A stretch of DNA of 64,000 nucleotides. Origin: Nocardia testacea NBRC 100365 (GTDB lineage: Bacteria > Actinomycetota > Actinomycetes > Mycobacteriales > Mycobacteriaceae). The position numbers and the translations under genes were made by a program. This document shows positions 27,001 through 29,184 of this stretch, one piece after another. The notes beneath the pieces are model-generated. The model ran no database searches, was not told where the DNA came from, and was given only the letters and a program-made list of their open reading frames with translations. Each line of letters starts with the position of its first letter. Positions within the stretch are counted from its first letter, which is position 1. The stretch covers positions 1 to 64,000 of the forward strand of contig NZ_BAGJ01000082.1 of NCBI RefSeq assembly GCF_000308775.1. The letters are read 5' to 3'.

Positions 27001-29184
27001 AATCGTTCGACGTTCGTGCTGGCGCAGCTCGAGACGGCCATGCGGCTGAATCCGGGCGTTCCGATGGCCGCGATCAACGATATCGGCTACCGGCATCCCA
27101 CTACCGCTTCCGAAGTCGGCGACCCGCTGCTGGCCGAGGTCGGCGGGTACGTGGTGGCCCGGGACCTGGTCTCCTACAACGCGACCCGGGAAGCGCAGGC
27201 CGCGCTCCCCGGTGGAGCGGCGTTGCCGACACTGCACACTCTCACCGGCCACAGTTTCGGGTCGACCACCGTCTGCTATGCCGGGCGGCGCGGGCGCCTG
27301 GCCGGCGAGATCGATCAGATCATCCTGTCGGGGTCACCGGGGGCGGGTCCGATCACCCATGCCGAACAGTTCGGCATCGGCGCGAGGAACGTGTACGTCA
27401 TGGCGGCCTACCGCGACCTGATCACCTGGCTCGGGGCCGAGCATCAGGGCAAGGCGGGACGGCTGTTCAATCGCGGTCTCGGCCCCGATCCGGCGGTCGC
27501 GGCATGGGGCGGTCGCCGGGTCGAGGTGGTGCCGCCCGATCTCCCCGAATTCCACGGGATCAAGGGCCTGAAGGCCGTACACCAGGGTTACAACGCCTAC
27601 GCCGACCCCACTGCTCGTATCCCGGCGGTATCGCTGCTCAACTTCGGGTTGATCACCGTCGGTCGCGGCAGCGAGACAATACCGGCAACACCGCGCGGTG
27701 ACTCTCCGGCCCGCTGGCGGCGGATCGCCGCCCTGCCGATCGACCCGGAGCGGACCCGGCGCGCCGGTCGCGGTCCGGTCGATCCGTCGCCCGGGCAGTC
27801 TCCGGCCCATACCGGGCCGGAATTCCCGGCCGACCCGAAATCGGCCGGGGATCCGGCGGATTCGGCGGAGCCCTCGGGTAACCCGTGGTCCACGCGGGTG
27901 CCGGCGGCCACCGAGGCGTCCCGGGGTACACCGGTATCCGAAGACGACAGCGACGAACCGTTGTTCGTCGTGGCACCCGGTACTCGCGACGACCTGCTCG
28001 ACGGTGAACCCGCGTTCGCGATGGAACCGATGCAACCGGCGAACGAGGTCGATGAAGAGTCCGAATACCGGATCGCCGCGGACGCGCGGGTACTGGCCCA
28101 TCCGGACCTGGCCGGGCTGTTGCCGGCCGCGGCATACCGGGTGCGCGGTACCTCGGAAGGCACCGTGATGTCCCCCGAGCACGCGGCGGTATTGCGCCGG
28201 TTCGCCCTGGCGCACGGTGAATATCGCGACGGGAAGTACAACCGTGTTCACCTGCTCGGTAATTACGCGGTACGTGAGCCGAAACCCGAGGCCGCCTCCG
28301 CCGACTATCGCCTGTGGCCGCACGAGTATCGCACGGTCGAAGCCCTGGTGCGGACCGCTGTGCGGTTGGGCCCTTCCCATCTGGTTGCCCGGTTACCACA
28401 GATCCTGCACGTGGAGACCGACGATGCCGGCAATGTCCTGTACGAGATTCATCGGCGGATCGCCGGGCAGCCGGTGAAACGACTGTTCCATCCGGAGGTC
28501 CGATCCGTACTCGCAGATCTGCAGCCGGTCTTCGAGGAAGTACCCGTACCCCAGGAGCTCCTGCCATTGCCCGCGGGCTATCCGGCATCCGGTGATTCGA
28601 CGGGTTTCTTCGCGATGCTGGTCGATCACCTGGAGACCCGGTATCAGGCGGCTCTGCGTGACCCGGCAACAGGTCCCGCGCTGCGCGGACTCGGACTCCC
28701 GGAGTCACTGGCCCCCAGGCTCACCGCACTCGCCGCCCAGGTGCGGTCCCAGCCCTTCCGCCTGCTACATGCCGATATCACCCGCGCAAATATTCTCGGC
28801 ATCGGAGACGATGCCGCTGTCCTGATCGATTTCGGCCTCGCGCTGTACGGGCCGCCCGATTTCGAATCCGCGGTAATGCTCCAGCGTGATTTCGACGAGT
28901 TCCCCAGCGATTGGCGCCTCCCTGCCGCATTCAGGCCGTTTATCGCGTTGCTCGACACGCAGCGGATTCTCGACGATCTGGTGCGTCTCGTTCAGCAGGC
29001 GGAACGCCCGGATCCCGACTTCTTCCAGGCGCAGTTGACGGCGCACTCCCTGTTCATGGCGGTGCCGAGGGTCGAATCCATCTGGTATGAAGACGGATTC
29101 ACCCTGGCGCAGGTATTCGCCGCGATCGGTCACCTCCTGCAGGCGATCGAGGACCGAGTTACCGGTGGCGGGTCTCCGGTGTAA
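1..29184 (+). CDS. Giant multidomain protein with LuxR/LacI/sigma HTH arrays and papain-fold toxin modules (5' partial)
   Basis: A single reading frame with no stop codon encodes at least 9,718 residues, counted from the first ATG at base 28. The frame is also open from base 1 to 27 and no ribosome binding site precedes the ATG, so the true start probably lies outside the window. Residue numbers below count from the ATG at 28. Order of parts: Ala/Pro-rich N terminus with sigma-like pieces (75-380, 605-740); LuxR-type HTH array (488-1735); coiled-coil stretches (1920-2200, 2870-3450); papain-fold modules (six in all); an unrecognised part with hydrophobic segments (4000-5085); a sigma-r4/LacI HTH array (5515-7230); a sugar-transferase-like domain (7790-8050); a GHKL-like piece (8375-8478); a DUF1023-like hydrolase (8792-9220); and an APH-like kinase (9339-9715). 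Papain-fold modules of this kind occur in polymorphic toxins as glutamine deamidases. No export signal, WXG100 partner or immunity gene is visible. The biological role is unknown. Confidence 0.9.
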   Translation, partial: GEAPKPSPPMADTVGDERPRGVAEPTPTSTATVPPAVISLPQDSPPATSADSPQVATPSAAEGAAAVVSSGPEAEALSDTFDVSPVLPARLQAAQQGDSIAARSLVQTFWPAALAQSSTQLGWDTTSGAPLDPVRQLAHAMTFAGFRAVALDGWSVPSGQDLGEWLREKTGDALLDGLGRLDAAQRGLVARVLQAPPGAQQPSTDQLDALEQLTCAVHAQYRTEGTPETGVPAADTPSRTTADAPEPAAVSASPVGTTAIAPAGPAPVANAPAAADSPEADRPDDIPVSPVTGADAMAPAAPTSPAPGTRWDLRALQRGVVAAYRSLEGLTDADPVVAALAASPVELFGQFVDQLYPSQRRVLELRFRTGLNEEQTAYGLNARSTSQEHWTATTVGTLAAGGLRRLARSIAAAHGVPGVEPAVGTTELAVLDSAAQGLSRAVIAQRSNIPGPAVAAIDRRTARQLGVANRAAAVAEATRRGELDPAAFPLPQNPATVRLSDRETAVLALTAKGRPPTAIAAILSLETADVHTHLREIGRVLGTYIPAAMVATGIRAGILQVDGPQWSRWDRAAGKSTADGADSDSRAGVTADGANGRAVPVDPAALGRTTGDNSTLTRARAGDEAARQALNTRYGHENIQRTVAMLGWEPGRGTPPIQLTRLAHALHFRVMTFAADNRWPVPAGRDIADWLFEVAQNTLFECLEQVETSDRRTIGAAVTRLHCGDDVTDEHIAAIQRLATVAKQEFRAAESSDSARGGRPSGGTTSLPGAARRRSRVRGDRSYEEPGVAATANSFDPALVTAVNPDDPVGSHTVIGRGGAGTDTGSKTPADDGRASVSRALGSPAARVPMSDGSEPGYVELSAGETQVVRLVADVADAGGDPARVLGAGLGLPPARVNRLLLRLNAKLADATAEQTAALSGERRALADLDLSPAQIEMLDLLADELPGRPVEGETPVPSHTVRTFRTHVANHIDPGLTDREVDVLELFRLGQSAGTNLPTLGLTRSAINVHLARAQRKLRTSGVIPTVLAAVRAGVLADENRGVDGIEVSEPEARALRLVAEGRSNRAIAAALGRGERYRQRLMAELYEKFDADDDMSLALAAQRRGMLDDAATALAQPRVAALTGRPVRHTERPLSDRQRTVLAGIVAGLSNTEIADRLRISESAVKQQVKRIYDMLGITDREQLVGADGAAVAGPADTRRLSTAELAVLRLIVQGMTNPVIAQSLHIPGSTVTSYVKRIYDKLGVTDRDVLVGNIGVFLAEVVQRATGPLSVRQFTVLRLIAQGYTNAQIARLFHIGEETVKTYVRRIREKLDIARRDDLVAASVRDSRPNADTETTAAISEISDHQFLHLRRGLVLGYLVGNRMVAPDSASVLDQASDGELVDRILEHHDDFELVDTALTLASADKPTVFRAALQLDSVQRERVNRAVASVRAGRRPDALKLSAVNKLAQETAGLLVPVPVAAASDDNLSPPELDVLDLLAESRSNGEIATSLDTTEDAVKRHVSSILQKLDAADRTHAVVQALRLRILRLEDLPEPDPSRARPLNDREDRVLVLLAVHETYEDIATATGLSVPTVSAAVRNIVRTFGARNQTEALIRALHVRYLQLDEIPMTEAVATRELSPTELTALARVAAGESVDGVGEIVRALGAGSRTEAVVRALRMSLLDLDGVPLSDRPLRFSPRETEILTLVALGWPNGAIAESLGVAVETVKSALALLFRKLRVGDRTGAVLGALRRGALDLNEIPFAAQNTTGTPRARTGPRHPGAGATGGIPGPVTGFDGAWVVDASGNRNRRGARATYVPGDAPMGVLAFNVDPNTGIPWGEPEPGSQSPEVRESGTQGEAPRELLAAPDAVPTPRTDYRPLPWSPPAPGRERPQRGTPWSAAAVSDGSAEHGEGDAAPVPAGASTLTPWSGGRSSSRSDEQPQVLPEVLLRDVLERHGIDSPEALLNPVPGADRVAARLRGQVVAELVEEATHRGVYDELRARYPGLFGVIGELGQNLRQLRLECQVAGAALHSTRAESETVGRLIDGIHALEVAVTTTHRYQLAARVKFADLNRELGSPVTGPEAVRQLRDRLAGAGGADPRSAAGLRKLIDSAEDHARRQQQLARLDLHATGLEALAAECRAARNELAGETGHRTGQVDAVTAASGARTAEVRELEQRLLVGLAEVSRIAMGTGAELTEAPAGATDGIRVVRHVARPRAVTTIADAEGMAGYQRPHALEGLDDQCGRAALAANAARTGRDAGEIEPAVPGEGTLSSYIEARTQRPGRPVKAHQVRTMRAAFDELHSWAGAAERRQPGAGHGKSIFVLTAGTEGLGHMVELVSVVDNGTIRIDCWDAGHDSIQQNFRPADEAAEQKMVAVWVDEHGFSVDPPPELLPRPVERDEDIAVATSDTGDAAARARQIALALARAGIDHIEQMVHHDGETAADARARGRSNAQLWDWADDRLRAVLEEEYPAILGEAAGIPRAKRSELNELEFLREFDDLRSREGSLDEADYQRLRELETVGALRDAGRARAKQMGVPFYLLSFPRGTGLGGGTGSLLVAYGDDTVAESEIWHPIVRSGVPEEWTELVQAGADFAELEHRPGRPVTTLVLHSYGDGESRNAREARAGNDLAAWVAAEAGARDVWAPNGESPRVELVCRSNTNRGTQIWREVADRLRGDGLDLAQVTRGETDDDIVGRAQRWVADLPGTPELLTRSVAPTRHFVLGADPRTADKVVVLVGAEATAASLRAGLRRAVDLYVAEVGDQGTVAVVLWQGNAARSLVTELAELAAQRENATDPGRRIRLVADPPAQSLIQSIATDTQLKPHRKAFTNLPRTNPAPQGRLFTPAARFASWAVAKISDSLPTGQPRDRKARDPATAAVPAAVEPRLGELDTARRLARARRADVHDLLAEIAADEGMPVADLTARRGDLVDERAYAQQRLIEKILEHEGFLPPDETDLLRVHAEDVLARDDAPTDLRDEAERFIWFYDAIELIDAVPYLDDRIDRIDRLEAAVFRAHALGAHDESAAGDLARLGSHLSKLEQAAIAIHRNETERIREHDGRVSIAAVLADPLRRPLEHAFRNELAAALSVVATIRALDGAAAPPLIGDELTALGDRDAARRRELHTARDSAAESPALLIQDRTAQREQRRRAAEELAAQTGTALAHLTPARVRRIAEMLERQRAQDARARAAARCRTLDAEIESSEDLLAVTTRMQDIDRLRAALFQAQVHLPVLEGRLVAAQDEHRQLLDDYEYGFGAGLVDTEQVRERLRRAERWRGGRYEHEGYLKVRAALHELLALAGQRELRQWQIGRLQDLGYRLDALAGERTRVLDERAAVEERIEAQTELDFGWLRDETGRGARLRRYQAGRRAALAATIGSDTLAEHELTAADLTAEQISMITLSRADLFADAAFHDRIAELRRLEQLIAEVDEADLLEARLDRIDEALAKGLAADVDAVFAATVAPDRAEAATEPAIGTVEHLWQPAQRNCFVESGLGVYEAAGGTAPERLRGHIPGPAGVLAGESFELLGADPREGGYRDLGEVAEHVERTGDAVLVVLAFRGFTDSSRAGSHAVQVFWDGEFEIRADGGRVPVPRAGEVVVIGNGERVAFTEWAAEQTGIRSVSGWEIMQGGTPRRPLVDGKSRAIAGLDYDNVGIAGRPTSFASNAELPNPVDRLGIAPPVIGRDRLNSAFRAAGLRNEICARRMVRVLRALGLAPDLDLDESNPAWDAVDNWRIVEDKIAADLVDIASLPTTDHPRHPDDPEDPLVARVAATLRAGGRDGDSAVIVADGHGLLLTMIAGALYVHDTAIDTPMPGSTPRIRLYHKKYWTPENNHTHLVDDTGRIAEGKAFVAYLTEADGSLVALNARDPDHENAAHPSERIEGLRRLWTSRWPGRAEDMRDLTLLADELGTNRWLVGKLDAALEVNLRWSEEFRAHVDSLPEAGRGEDLGQVERWIAELTEIERRIRRLVAGSARHTIDGEVVGWDDGLRLSAVLGKDAGERIRCLRAWSDYSLANFTPRKVDWLEGYCTLGQHPNRALAYATEWMLEANLGDIAAPFGTITRARATRTDLPPVLDLWHDLDQYPEPDPDRALYPATDTVFAWSWFYNRVFWTSGPTVQLRTAKLPDGVVVSGRWIHKEQYVLVVDEKAGREQIRTELDERMRWLIGEGYVPRLPPPSNTVGGNLITAGAENLGHLVGAGASAALDLGVLLWPMIGLVAGSVVRRGGGMVTDYAAANKKARRAVFAELYDAATAGGMAPPGSKIIGDQHRTARMLRPVAEALGRTPLEYEPPEDLVPLSEQERAELGQRAERLMRMFRRAVEEGTWTLLVPKSMAESRWVNFHMRQLQHTSLPEEDGRFCFPLVGNEFVKKVTAYYTLEVGDEVPKSYVKFRNTGRLDEFDLTIVFSPNLYYATDEQLTQLFFDQLARSLATVGSAYADMPGWKARAKQPAIINGVLYAPATLALASLLGVESLVAPMILGRAGAEFGAIPGAVRAESATAHHRKNAFYDMQGRLQYLTSTGLGAALAGKSLELNRVQREQQQQILDLLGLSADSESADMLAPGEDVLTAVGRVVQEWAGQQAEIDDVEVEILGETTRTEVSGVPVNEVAGGADDVRLVTLRTTLRDGRRLVLYAAISVNPDKNYAMPLVSFAGAGYRRGLSTIRRVRWEQHRERLIDIRLPAQWRGRLPGDELATLRRTLDDLLARARMMHGLPIGQLIERGLVRALGQDLVPGLLAFFGGDPAVALRELTNGGITVSNDGLNVIINSVEEQRSLNNRVMAYPPGPTARTFADDWERSLLQTHDSIRTAAARLRQYADSHPDDARLRQLADKWVARAATVARRPWEQVEDALALLERAVADDEYAEGTIRLGTTGVVQVIIARHGKLPPRREILEILPGIPGAGTFMRPNPDQYADVGTCIVYDPADPHTLRGLLTGWFAEWHGSPLGEVSVRSQGPEVGVAEGSALANRWPAGRTDSGSGVGDWSYLAAGGINGLGQAWVDRQFADRETQADRLFQALMHRDIVTPTKPVEQIMDWFRRAKETQFRELVADTVAGAELAGVAVPTGMTAVLDGFRRAPQDDTESQGEHRRPRGIADPGTGDPSLQPRPELFPGRDPWQEHVLGFAGHGVDVLARQLGISAEDVSTMLGAAMARTKLLTEREVESEEQGLAPHVGESLVDWSTTTIWLAPQRTDCMAAAWLRQVLRLRRGSPVEEMARTGETASAVAVRREQEITEELRPWLRAVVELFGDEGSRTIRAGSEEPSGPDRAEQILERFRGLEKYAARFELDMAAGHPPVELDLRTSEIPLLPENRRETETASARQDGGNHDPVLRDAAHRNEICARRLVRVLQALGNASELDVEEDNPAWHATDNWRMLEDKIVADLVDLTSLPVTDHPPHPDDPDDPLAQVAATLRASGKDGDTAVVVVDDGDTSHGYLLTVIAGTLYVHDTAIDTPTPGSVPRIRLYHRDHWQPTYGREQLARGKAFVAYFDDKGGELGARDARDPAHEDAAHPGRTITRSGTTEPESAGVSAEQATRARQLYAEYSKPVLAQVVPRSGGDRELVRAVLRDTFLRLAGEAGEQDGGAVNLSGRAVEIALETLEYEQFQRGFDEFRQRMWAAAKTDRIRTALAAATTARMWQAITELPVAWRQATLLRYLNGMDLPTVVEVMERDGRLVEAMLRDGLLQISARLAEQTDEAAGSPVQQRQPKARPPTLADIARVAGVAISTVHFAVNGRDIPNISKETSERVRRTAVEMGYPVGKKVDRAAGVGRAYTLVDRAEATGVNLSTLSRARSGLPISEKTRQRLAEAPEDGVVAKPRVTLADVAQRAGTSVTTASRVLRNEPQPAGVTQRVMAAIAELGYAASVYTRRAAEPAPPARWSPPRRGGGRRPGAGFDGVDAFEESRDPREDLGLPIRRRRVSGPRYGPEVFFARDPRIPRGLGARADEQVPRDDGARTNRAADSRPGRESVSSASPEQWRARYEVDVTQRVAAVRNQRVVAELVGEVFRRAGTRAAQRPRAQDMRQWLLFLVDEVLTVPVEFVRFRNAVERAAQGEVRRALEQASYPEFRRAVAELRKGRRRMLMARYGANGSVEAAAAAVGVGADVVVRVLPEILGELARALSGDLPAESLDDAEGFPTQGAALAELLAGGGVTLAMAAGRLAPAIEVLRTARDQHLDLLRRLVEELPEKARDTFVPWFLGYSVPEIAEGEKRSRDTIEQRLNALVPDLAAQLSTAMANLRATAPAPPTLADIAREVGGSKTGVSLVLRGARSQDTEYARKVVAAAARLGYSPPGARGSSAESRPRGTSRRPGQGNNRDLAWAAWRADEQLWERCVTKALDKQQQRCLRLIVRDGLSIRDTAQVMARGEQAISRLYTDAVDRLAPEILDAFTDRFPNLTEIRIPSRTDVARAAGVDAKTVFNVLQGRRATDTAVAAAVLSAVARLGYRAPHYRGATGAESLLRSAVNGDPAALGLLRARFESTVHARLLVAGVKEKAVPEVVEEVFGYAAQQLAAVRPNQDLEEWFRSVSDRVLELRRLRARVGRASAADTAWVSTPEYRTVTTVDLAAMERALQHRLPERQRLWLLMRFGQRNVASRTTIAAKAGFLADAGEEAVTRFERRALRAFLGAAAQEEAESTSAAVFPESSRKLYDRRWHHLRAAALAGVAGALGEQLRFAELRQHLHHLFVLGDVEPGGGVLSRALAAAGRSAWHRAMEHLSADQYAAISGMAESATAEAVTARDRATLRRLALTLAAERHNPAVAMLDAGRYDRLRQCVDELPPALQEVGSHWFLYGRTLNEISVATGKSRKRVRQLCGAMVRQMVDRLSGIEFMTHTESSEIIVQALNEDSDALRSYRRSFTPQQWKCLELAYLRETPATDGEIAGALNISVKAADNLRRRAVVRAAELLTVGRADTEMSAESAKLPATGGPELDLVRNTSSDTLRLAIRKFTPRHREFIRLRFLVDRPLSIPDIAKQMGVSEAAAGALQDRLVPKIATALTTGEVSTAGGRALALVMSEWLDARPAFRRALRKLPADERATIELRIVQEKTRDQMVAALAGTGRTPQGLAQLYKQAVRHLAEEITGFRRRLPGDAMERIEAAERHDRPALERFVRELSAEAVSEDERRYLELRYLDRAAPDDIAVAMGKTTNSVNQLRRRAVVKLADLLVADLLPGPAAGKYTVLDTVRPVTAADVAALAGVSVTTVHRVYRGVVASPEVSSAIDRLGFRGRAPGTRPWSLPDPAAPHTTATRTAPSVVASDGGGEYAAPADSTGARDAGHLANTPTAGSDLGAPPAKPEPVAGSTPASRARPPAAPAEVRAVLGPLARRFRFSRRGRVRFLGGGMERAEAEAFEAQFTALRPQFEAVGAQDWYTHTLDRVHRNTETAPLARYANRYGLEPERDDEGEALHPDEGINGRVAADGTLSFEIYGSDRTPPGRTMFEDLWSAVGGAVTRIGATWRAGTGLTDNLDTFNRGITGGLSISEAALATWTGKMAARRGFTEVVVVALNGPEGAYDDVRLLFVAEGTSDRHTAAVPYDRARTDPMVAPEVDTDGTARPAAGLEAEMEAVSPADETEARRRGLSPRDPAATRASAAEQATAKPATAGDSRATPPPAGAVVSGNGTGTRADCVTRASEDYWATLGVEPPAGVYEPNLGGVLLKDVSGVVGAGWDPGITSLQQAKDRVARTGKPMIVVVVYEGADGEAPRWGHAVNVKRAADGSVVVHESGVDETEWSPAAPVAAVLGMRIAEGPHDRVVTELPEHALGFEEVRIGLRAGLAALGPETFARVDAAKKELAALPGYWYISDLPMPEPGDMFGADWVSKRGEWLSALFDGKFDELRDIEFTEKDMLELGRIVERFPVYTTLALIVAAGLSVDQLVHIRKMGWGQLFIRQTKITREGETISVWKFRTMRRGNPLEPSSRKIEDKTTPASRFARNTSLDELPQLLAIAAGTMQYLSGRPLLQEDHERMKTVLTSEEYEFWNDHLKNDLWSALHFPGCRAHEPESETYLRARYLAAYIWSNIGSRAAQEYMMRIVDRYLAGVVALEAPNLLIGTAEDILRGIAGLLPGSSGQQLLNVADHVAGDPLRSIAQTIRGTANRLANLMYPMPSEPEAAGFERKKMLAAIDFVEGEIAETDGSLPDPGNGTERTRTEPDAESKIGRDSPADEVARSGPAPGTRGEGLYFPPVVHGNISLLRPEDVLDSSRLVRQRDHVVAGVVTSATVSTGADSAISLDLEAVEVEGSFHPNVEQALGGPTLLHLRVGELAVECKLWYRIFDSGRIQVLVFYKDAPDTTDIDFRTLTRAVDTAFRGRFPGSSIEVEEYRDDGTDFRRRYIGPEETAASRAQWHLVEGARDLQHRRAGLTVGSAGQPDEVRARGARTAADGVFALLSECGWGDPDLLGTVEDATFDLVDEALSAGDGEVRVTVTVTGRDRAVLVEVADNGVAEPAPSTLRGVGDHGFRMLPASAGRVRWFRAGPDDTRGNVAGEPAILPAGSRRELAQDTDQDSDGGRVVTDGRTDKPGEAEPAPPSTPIPWRPGHGRTRQMNDCVAAAARFLWALGNDRAAAPADGARDWRALQTAIDAALQPVPLVRTAVGSDPLRFVADAVTDPANALDSAVVLVDDGERMHTYVVTNIGGIAFVHDTTVDRAGTEPEPEGDLVPRVRSVDDWVQPYTRVRRAHVAYFTTDESGRLEDVHRDTGWDTGWAPPRDGEITGPPTDPDQRTPEEPEPEPEVAGGLHDFPGRPNPRSPESGEIGAPTPTTGPGRGERPGASAQSRTTGPSETGAPPAPAHRRSSLPEDPPLTTAEIAGARSAVAKLPDHLGPGARPESLMARVDPGAVVDGARARASANARWWHSLLPAEQWGFLRMYPHLTGNSDGIPYTVRDRANRLFVTRELERFLRRKPPHGRRSHELTTVERIHLRNLLETRSQLAVIERDSRAVGVDTVQLIVFDPLAYGGNGRIAVSHGDADTAQLVTRHIGGVGARLRTLHNRSTFVLAQLETAMRLNPGVPMAAINDIGYRHPTTASEVGDPLLAEVGGYVVARDLVSYNATREAQAALPGGAALPTLHTLTGHSFGSTTVCYAGRRGRLAGEIDQIILSGSPGAGPITHAEQFGIGARNVYVMAAYRDLITWLGAEHQGKAGRLFNRGLGPDPAVAAWGGRRVEVVPPDLPEFHGIKGLKAVHQGYNAYADPTARIPAVSLLNFGLITVGRGSETIPATPRGDSPARWRRIAALPIDPERTRRAGRGPVDPSPGQSPAHTGPEFPADPKSAGDPADSAEPSGNPWSTRVPAATEASRGTPVSEDDSDEPLFVVAPGTRDDLLDGEPAFAMEPMQPANEVDEESEYRIAADARVLAHPDLAGLLPAAAYRVRGTSEGTVMSPEHAAVLRRFALAHGEYRDGKYNRVHLLGNYAVREPKPEAASADYRLWPHEYRTVEALVRTAVRLGPSHLVARLPQILHVETDDAGNVLYEIHRRIAGQPVKRLFHPEVRSVLADLQPVFEEVPVPQELLPLPAGYPASGDSTGFFAMLVDHLETRYQAALRDPATGPALRGLGLPESLAPRLTALAAQVRSQPFRLLHADITRANILGIGDDAAVLIDFGLALYGPPDFESAVMLQRDFDEFPSDWRLPAAFRPFIALLDTQRILDDLVRLVQQAERPDPDFFQAQLTAHSLFMAVPRVESIWYEDGFTLAQVFAAIGHLLQAIEDRVTGGGSPV
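1489..5235 (+). other. Tandem array of about eleven LuxR-type HTH modules inside the giant protein
   Basis: Modules of about 60 residues repeat with the LuxR/GerE layout: an (L)(S/T)xRExxVLxL start, a 'SNxEIAxxL' helix, a 'TVKxxVxxIxxKLgvxdR' recognition helix and tail. Approximate residues: 488-551, 850-912, 967-1031, 1038-1100, 1125-1181, 1192-1255, 1261-1320, 1462-1525, 1537-1601, 1613-1662 and 1672-1735. The three at 1125-1320 are the best conserved, with 'LSNTEIADRL', 'TNPVIAQSL' and 'TNAQIARLF' helices. The one at 1613-1662 has lost its middle. LuxR-type HTHs normally sit once at the C terminus of a response regulator, so a chain like this is not a normal regulator layout. Confidence 0.82.
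6661..7140 (+). other. Papain-fold (toxin glutamine-deamidase-like) module 1
   Basis: The candidate catalytic cysteine is Cys2225 in 'DDQCGRAAL'. It is followed 91 residues later by His2316 in 'GLGHMVELV' on a predicted strand, and then by an acidic 'RIDCWDAG' turn. This Cys...His...Asp/Asn order with a hydrophobic strand around the His fits the papain-like Tox-PL/glutamine deamidase fold found in polymorphic toxins. A helical coiled-coil spacer precedes it. The substrate is unknown. Confidence 0.6.
10420..10890 (+). other. Papain-fold module 2
   Basis: Cys3477 lies in 'QRNCFVESGLGVY' and His3560 in 'GSHAVQVFWDG', 83 residues apart. A following Asp-rich turn could supply the third catalytic residue. 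The N-C-h motif at the helix start and the 'HAVxV' strand are typical of Tox-PL-type glutamine deamidase domains. A long coiled-coil stretch (about residues 2870-3450) leads into it. Confidence 0.62.
11045..11640 (+). other. Papain-like module 3 (paralogue of modules 4 and 6)
   Basis: Cys3690 sits in 'RNEICARRMVRVL', His3780 in 'DGHGLLLTM' and Asp3795 in 'LYVHDTAID'. The Cys-His gap is 90 residues and the His-Asp gap 15. The same layout recurs in module 4 and module 6, so these three form one subfamily. The module ends with a 'GKAFVAYL' strand followed by an Asp/Glu-rich turn. Confidence 0.58.
12030..15285 (+). other. Unrecognised central part with two hydrophobic segments
   Basis: About 1,085 residues (4000-5085) match no family I recognise. 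Two hydrophobic stretches stand out: residues 4182-4211 ('LGVLLWPMIGLVAGSVV' core) and about 4440-4480 ('LYAPATLALASLL' start). They could be membrane-inserting helices or buried core helices. Between them lies an alpha/beta region with 'SKSYVKFRNTG'-like strands (the visible text is 'PKSYVKFRNTG'). The rest is mixed helix and strand. No catalytic motif is evident. Confidence 0.5.
15985..16560 (+). other. Papain-like module 4 (near duplicate of module 3)
   Basis: Cys5333 in 'RNEICARRLVRVL', His5426 in 'TSHGYLLTV' and Asp5441 in 'LYVHDTAID' align closely with module 3. Both copies share 'DNWR(I/M)(V/L)EDKI' and 'DHP-HPDDP-DPL' stretches, which points to internal duplication within the gene. 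It directly precedes the sigma/LacI HTH array. Confidence 0.58.
16570..21715 (+). other. Mixed array of six LacI-type HTHs and many sigma region-4-like HTHs
   Basis: LacI-type HTHs with the 'TLADIAxxAGVSxxTVxxVLxG' signature and a trailing 'RVxxAAxxLGY' lie at about residues 5705-5755, 5768-5805 (weaker), 5812-5860, 6242-6290, 6399-6446 and 7184-7228. Between them are segments like sigma-70 region 4: helices beginning 'LPxxxRxxxxLRY', then 'IAxxMG', then 'VxxLRRRAVxKLAxLL'. The clearest lie around 20550-21540. LacI-type HTHs normally occur once, at the N terminus of a sugar-binding repressor, and the sugar-binding domain is absent from every copy here. Confidence 0.78.
22870..23300 (+). other. 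Papain-fold module 5
   Basis: Cys7627 in 'RADCVTRASEDYW' and His7707 in 'RWGHAVNVKRAADG' are 80 residues apart. A 'SVVVHESGVDETEW' stretch that follows may supply the acid. The 'GHAVNV' strand is the clearest Tox-PL-type signature in the protein. The sugar-transferase-like domain follows almost at once. Confidence 0.65.
23395..24180 (+). other. Bacterial sugar-transferase-like domain embedded in the giant protein
   Basis: A hydrophobic segment ('TTLALIVAAGLSV') is followed by 'GQLFIRQTKI', 'WKFRTMRRGN' (Lys7905 in the KFRTM motif), 'ARNTSLDELPQLL' (7937 onward) and 'GTMQYLSGRPLL'. These match, in order, the hallmark motifs of polyprenyl-phosphate hexose-1-phosphate transferases such as WcaJ/WbaP: KFRTM, (R)xxSLDELPQL and S(L/V)xGPRPL. 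The last motif reads SGRPL instead of VGPRPL. Such enzymes start cell-surface glycan synthesis at the membrane. Presence inside a toxin-like giant is unexpected, and activity is uncertain. Confidence 0.75.
25150..25465 (+). other. GHKL (HATPase)-like piece of the giant protein
   Basis: Residues 8375-8478 contain 'VEDATFDLVDEAL' (N-box position), 'AVLVEVADNGVAEP' (G1-box-like DxG) and 'LRGVGDHGFRML' (lid/G2-like). The layout resembles the ATPase domain of anti-sigma-factor kinases and histidine kinases. The N-box asparagine is missing, so ATP binding is doubtful. The fold assignment is an inference from motif order. Confidence 0.4.
25640..26120 (+). other. Papain-like module 6
   Basis: Cys8548 in 'MNDCVAAAARFLW', His8628 in 'RMHTYVVTN' and Asp8643 in 'AFVHDTTVD' keep the Cys-His gap of 80 and the His-Asp gap of 15. 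The 'FVHDT' acid motif and a later 'RRAHVAYF' strand align with modules 3 and 4. All three expected catalytic residues are present. Confidence 0.6.
26400..27690 (+). other. DUF1023-type alpha/beta hydrolase domain
   Basis: 'VQLIVFDP' and 'GDADTAQLVTRHIGGVG' are followed by 'IGYRHPT' and the nucleophile elbow 'GHSFGS' (Ser9076), then 'ILSGSPGAGPITHAEQF' and 'AAYRDLITW'. This order is that of the DUF1023 (Abhydrolase_8) family of actinobacterial hydrolases, which often follows WXG100-like or toxin-associated regions. Substrate unknown. Confidence 0.75.
28040..29170 (+). other. C-terminal APH-like phosphotransferase domain
   Basis: The Brenner motif 'LLHADITRANIL' (His9581, Asp9583, Asn9588) and the metal-binding 'VLIDFGLALYG' (Asp9601) are those of aminoglycoside/choline kinase-like phosphotransferases. 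An N-lobe with 'NYAVREPKP' and 'EYRTVEALV' precedes them. All core catalytic residues are present, so the domain is probably active. The phosphate acceptor is unknown. It ends three residues before the stop codon. Confidence 0.75.
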
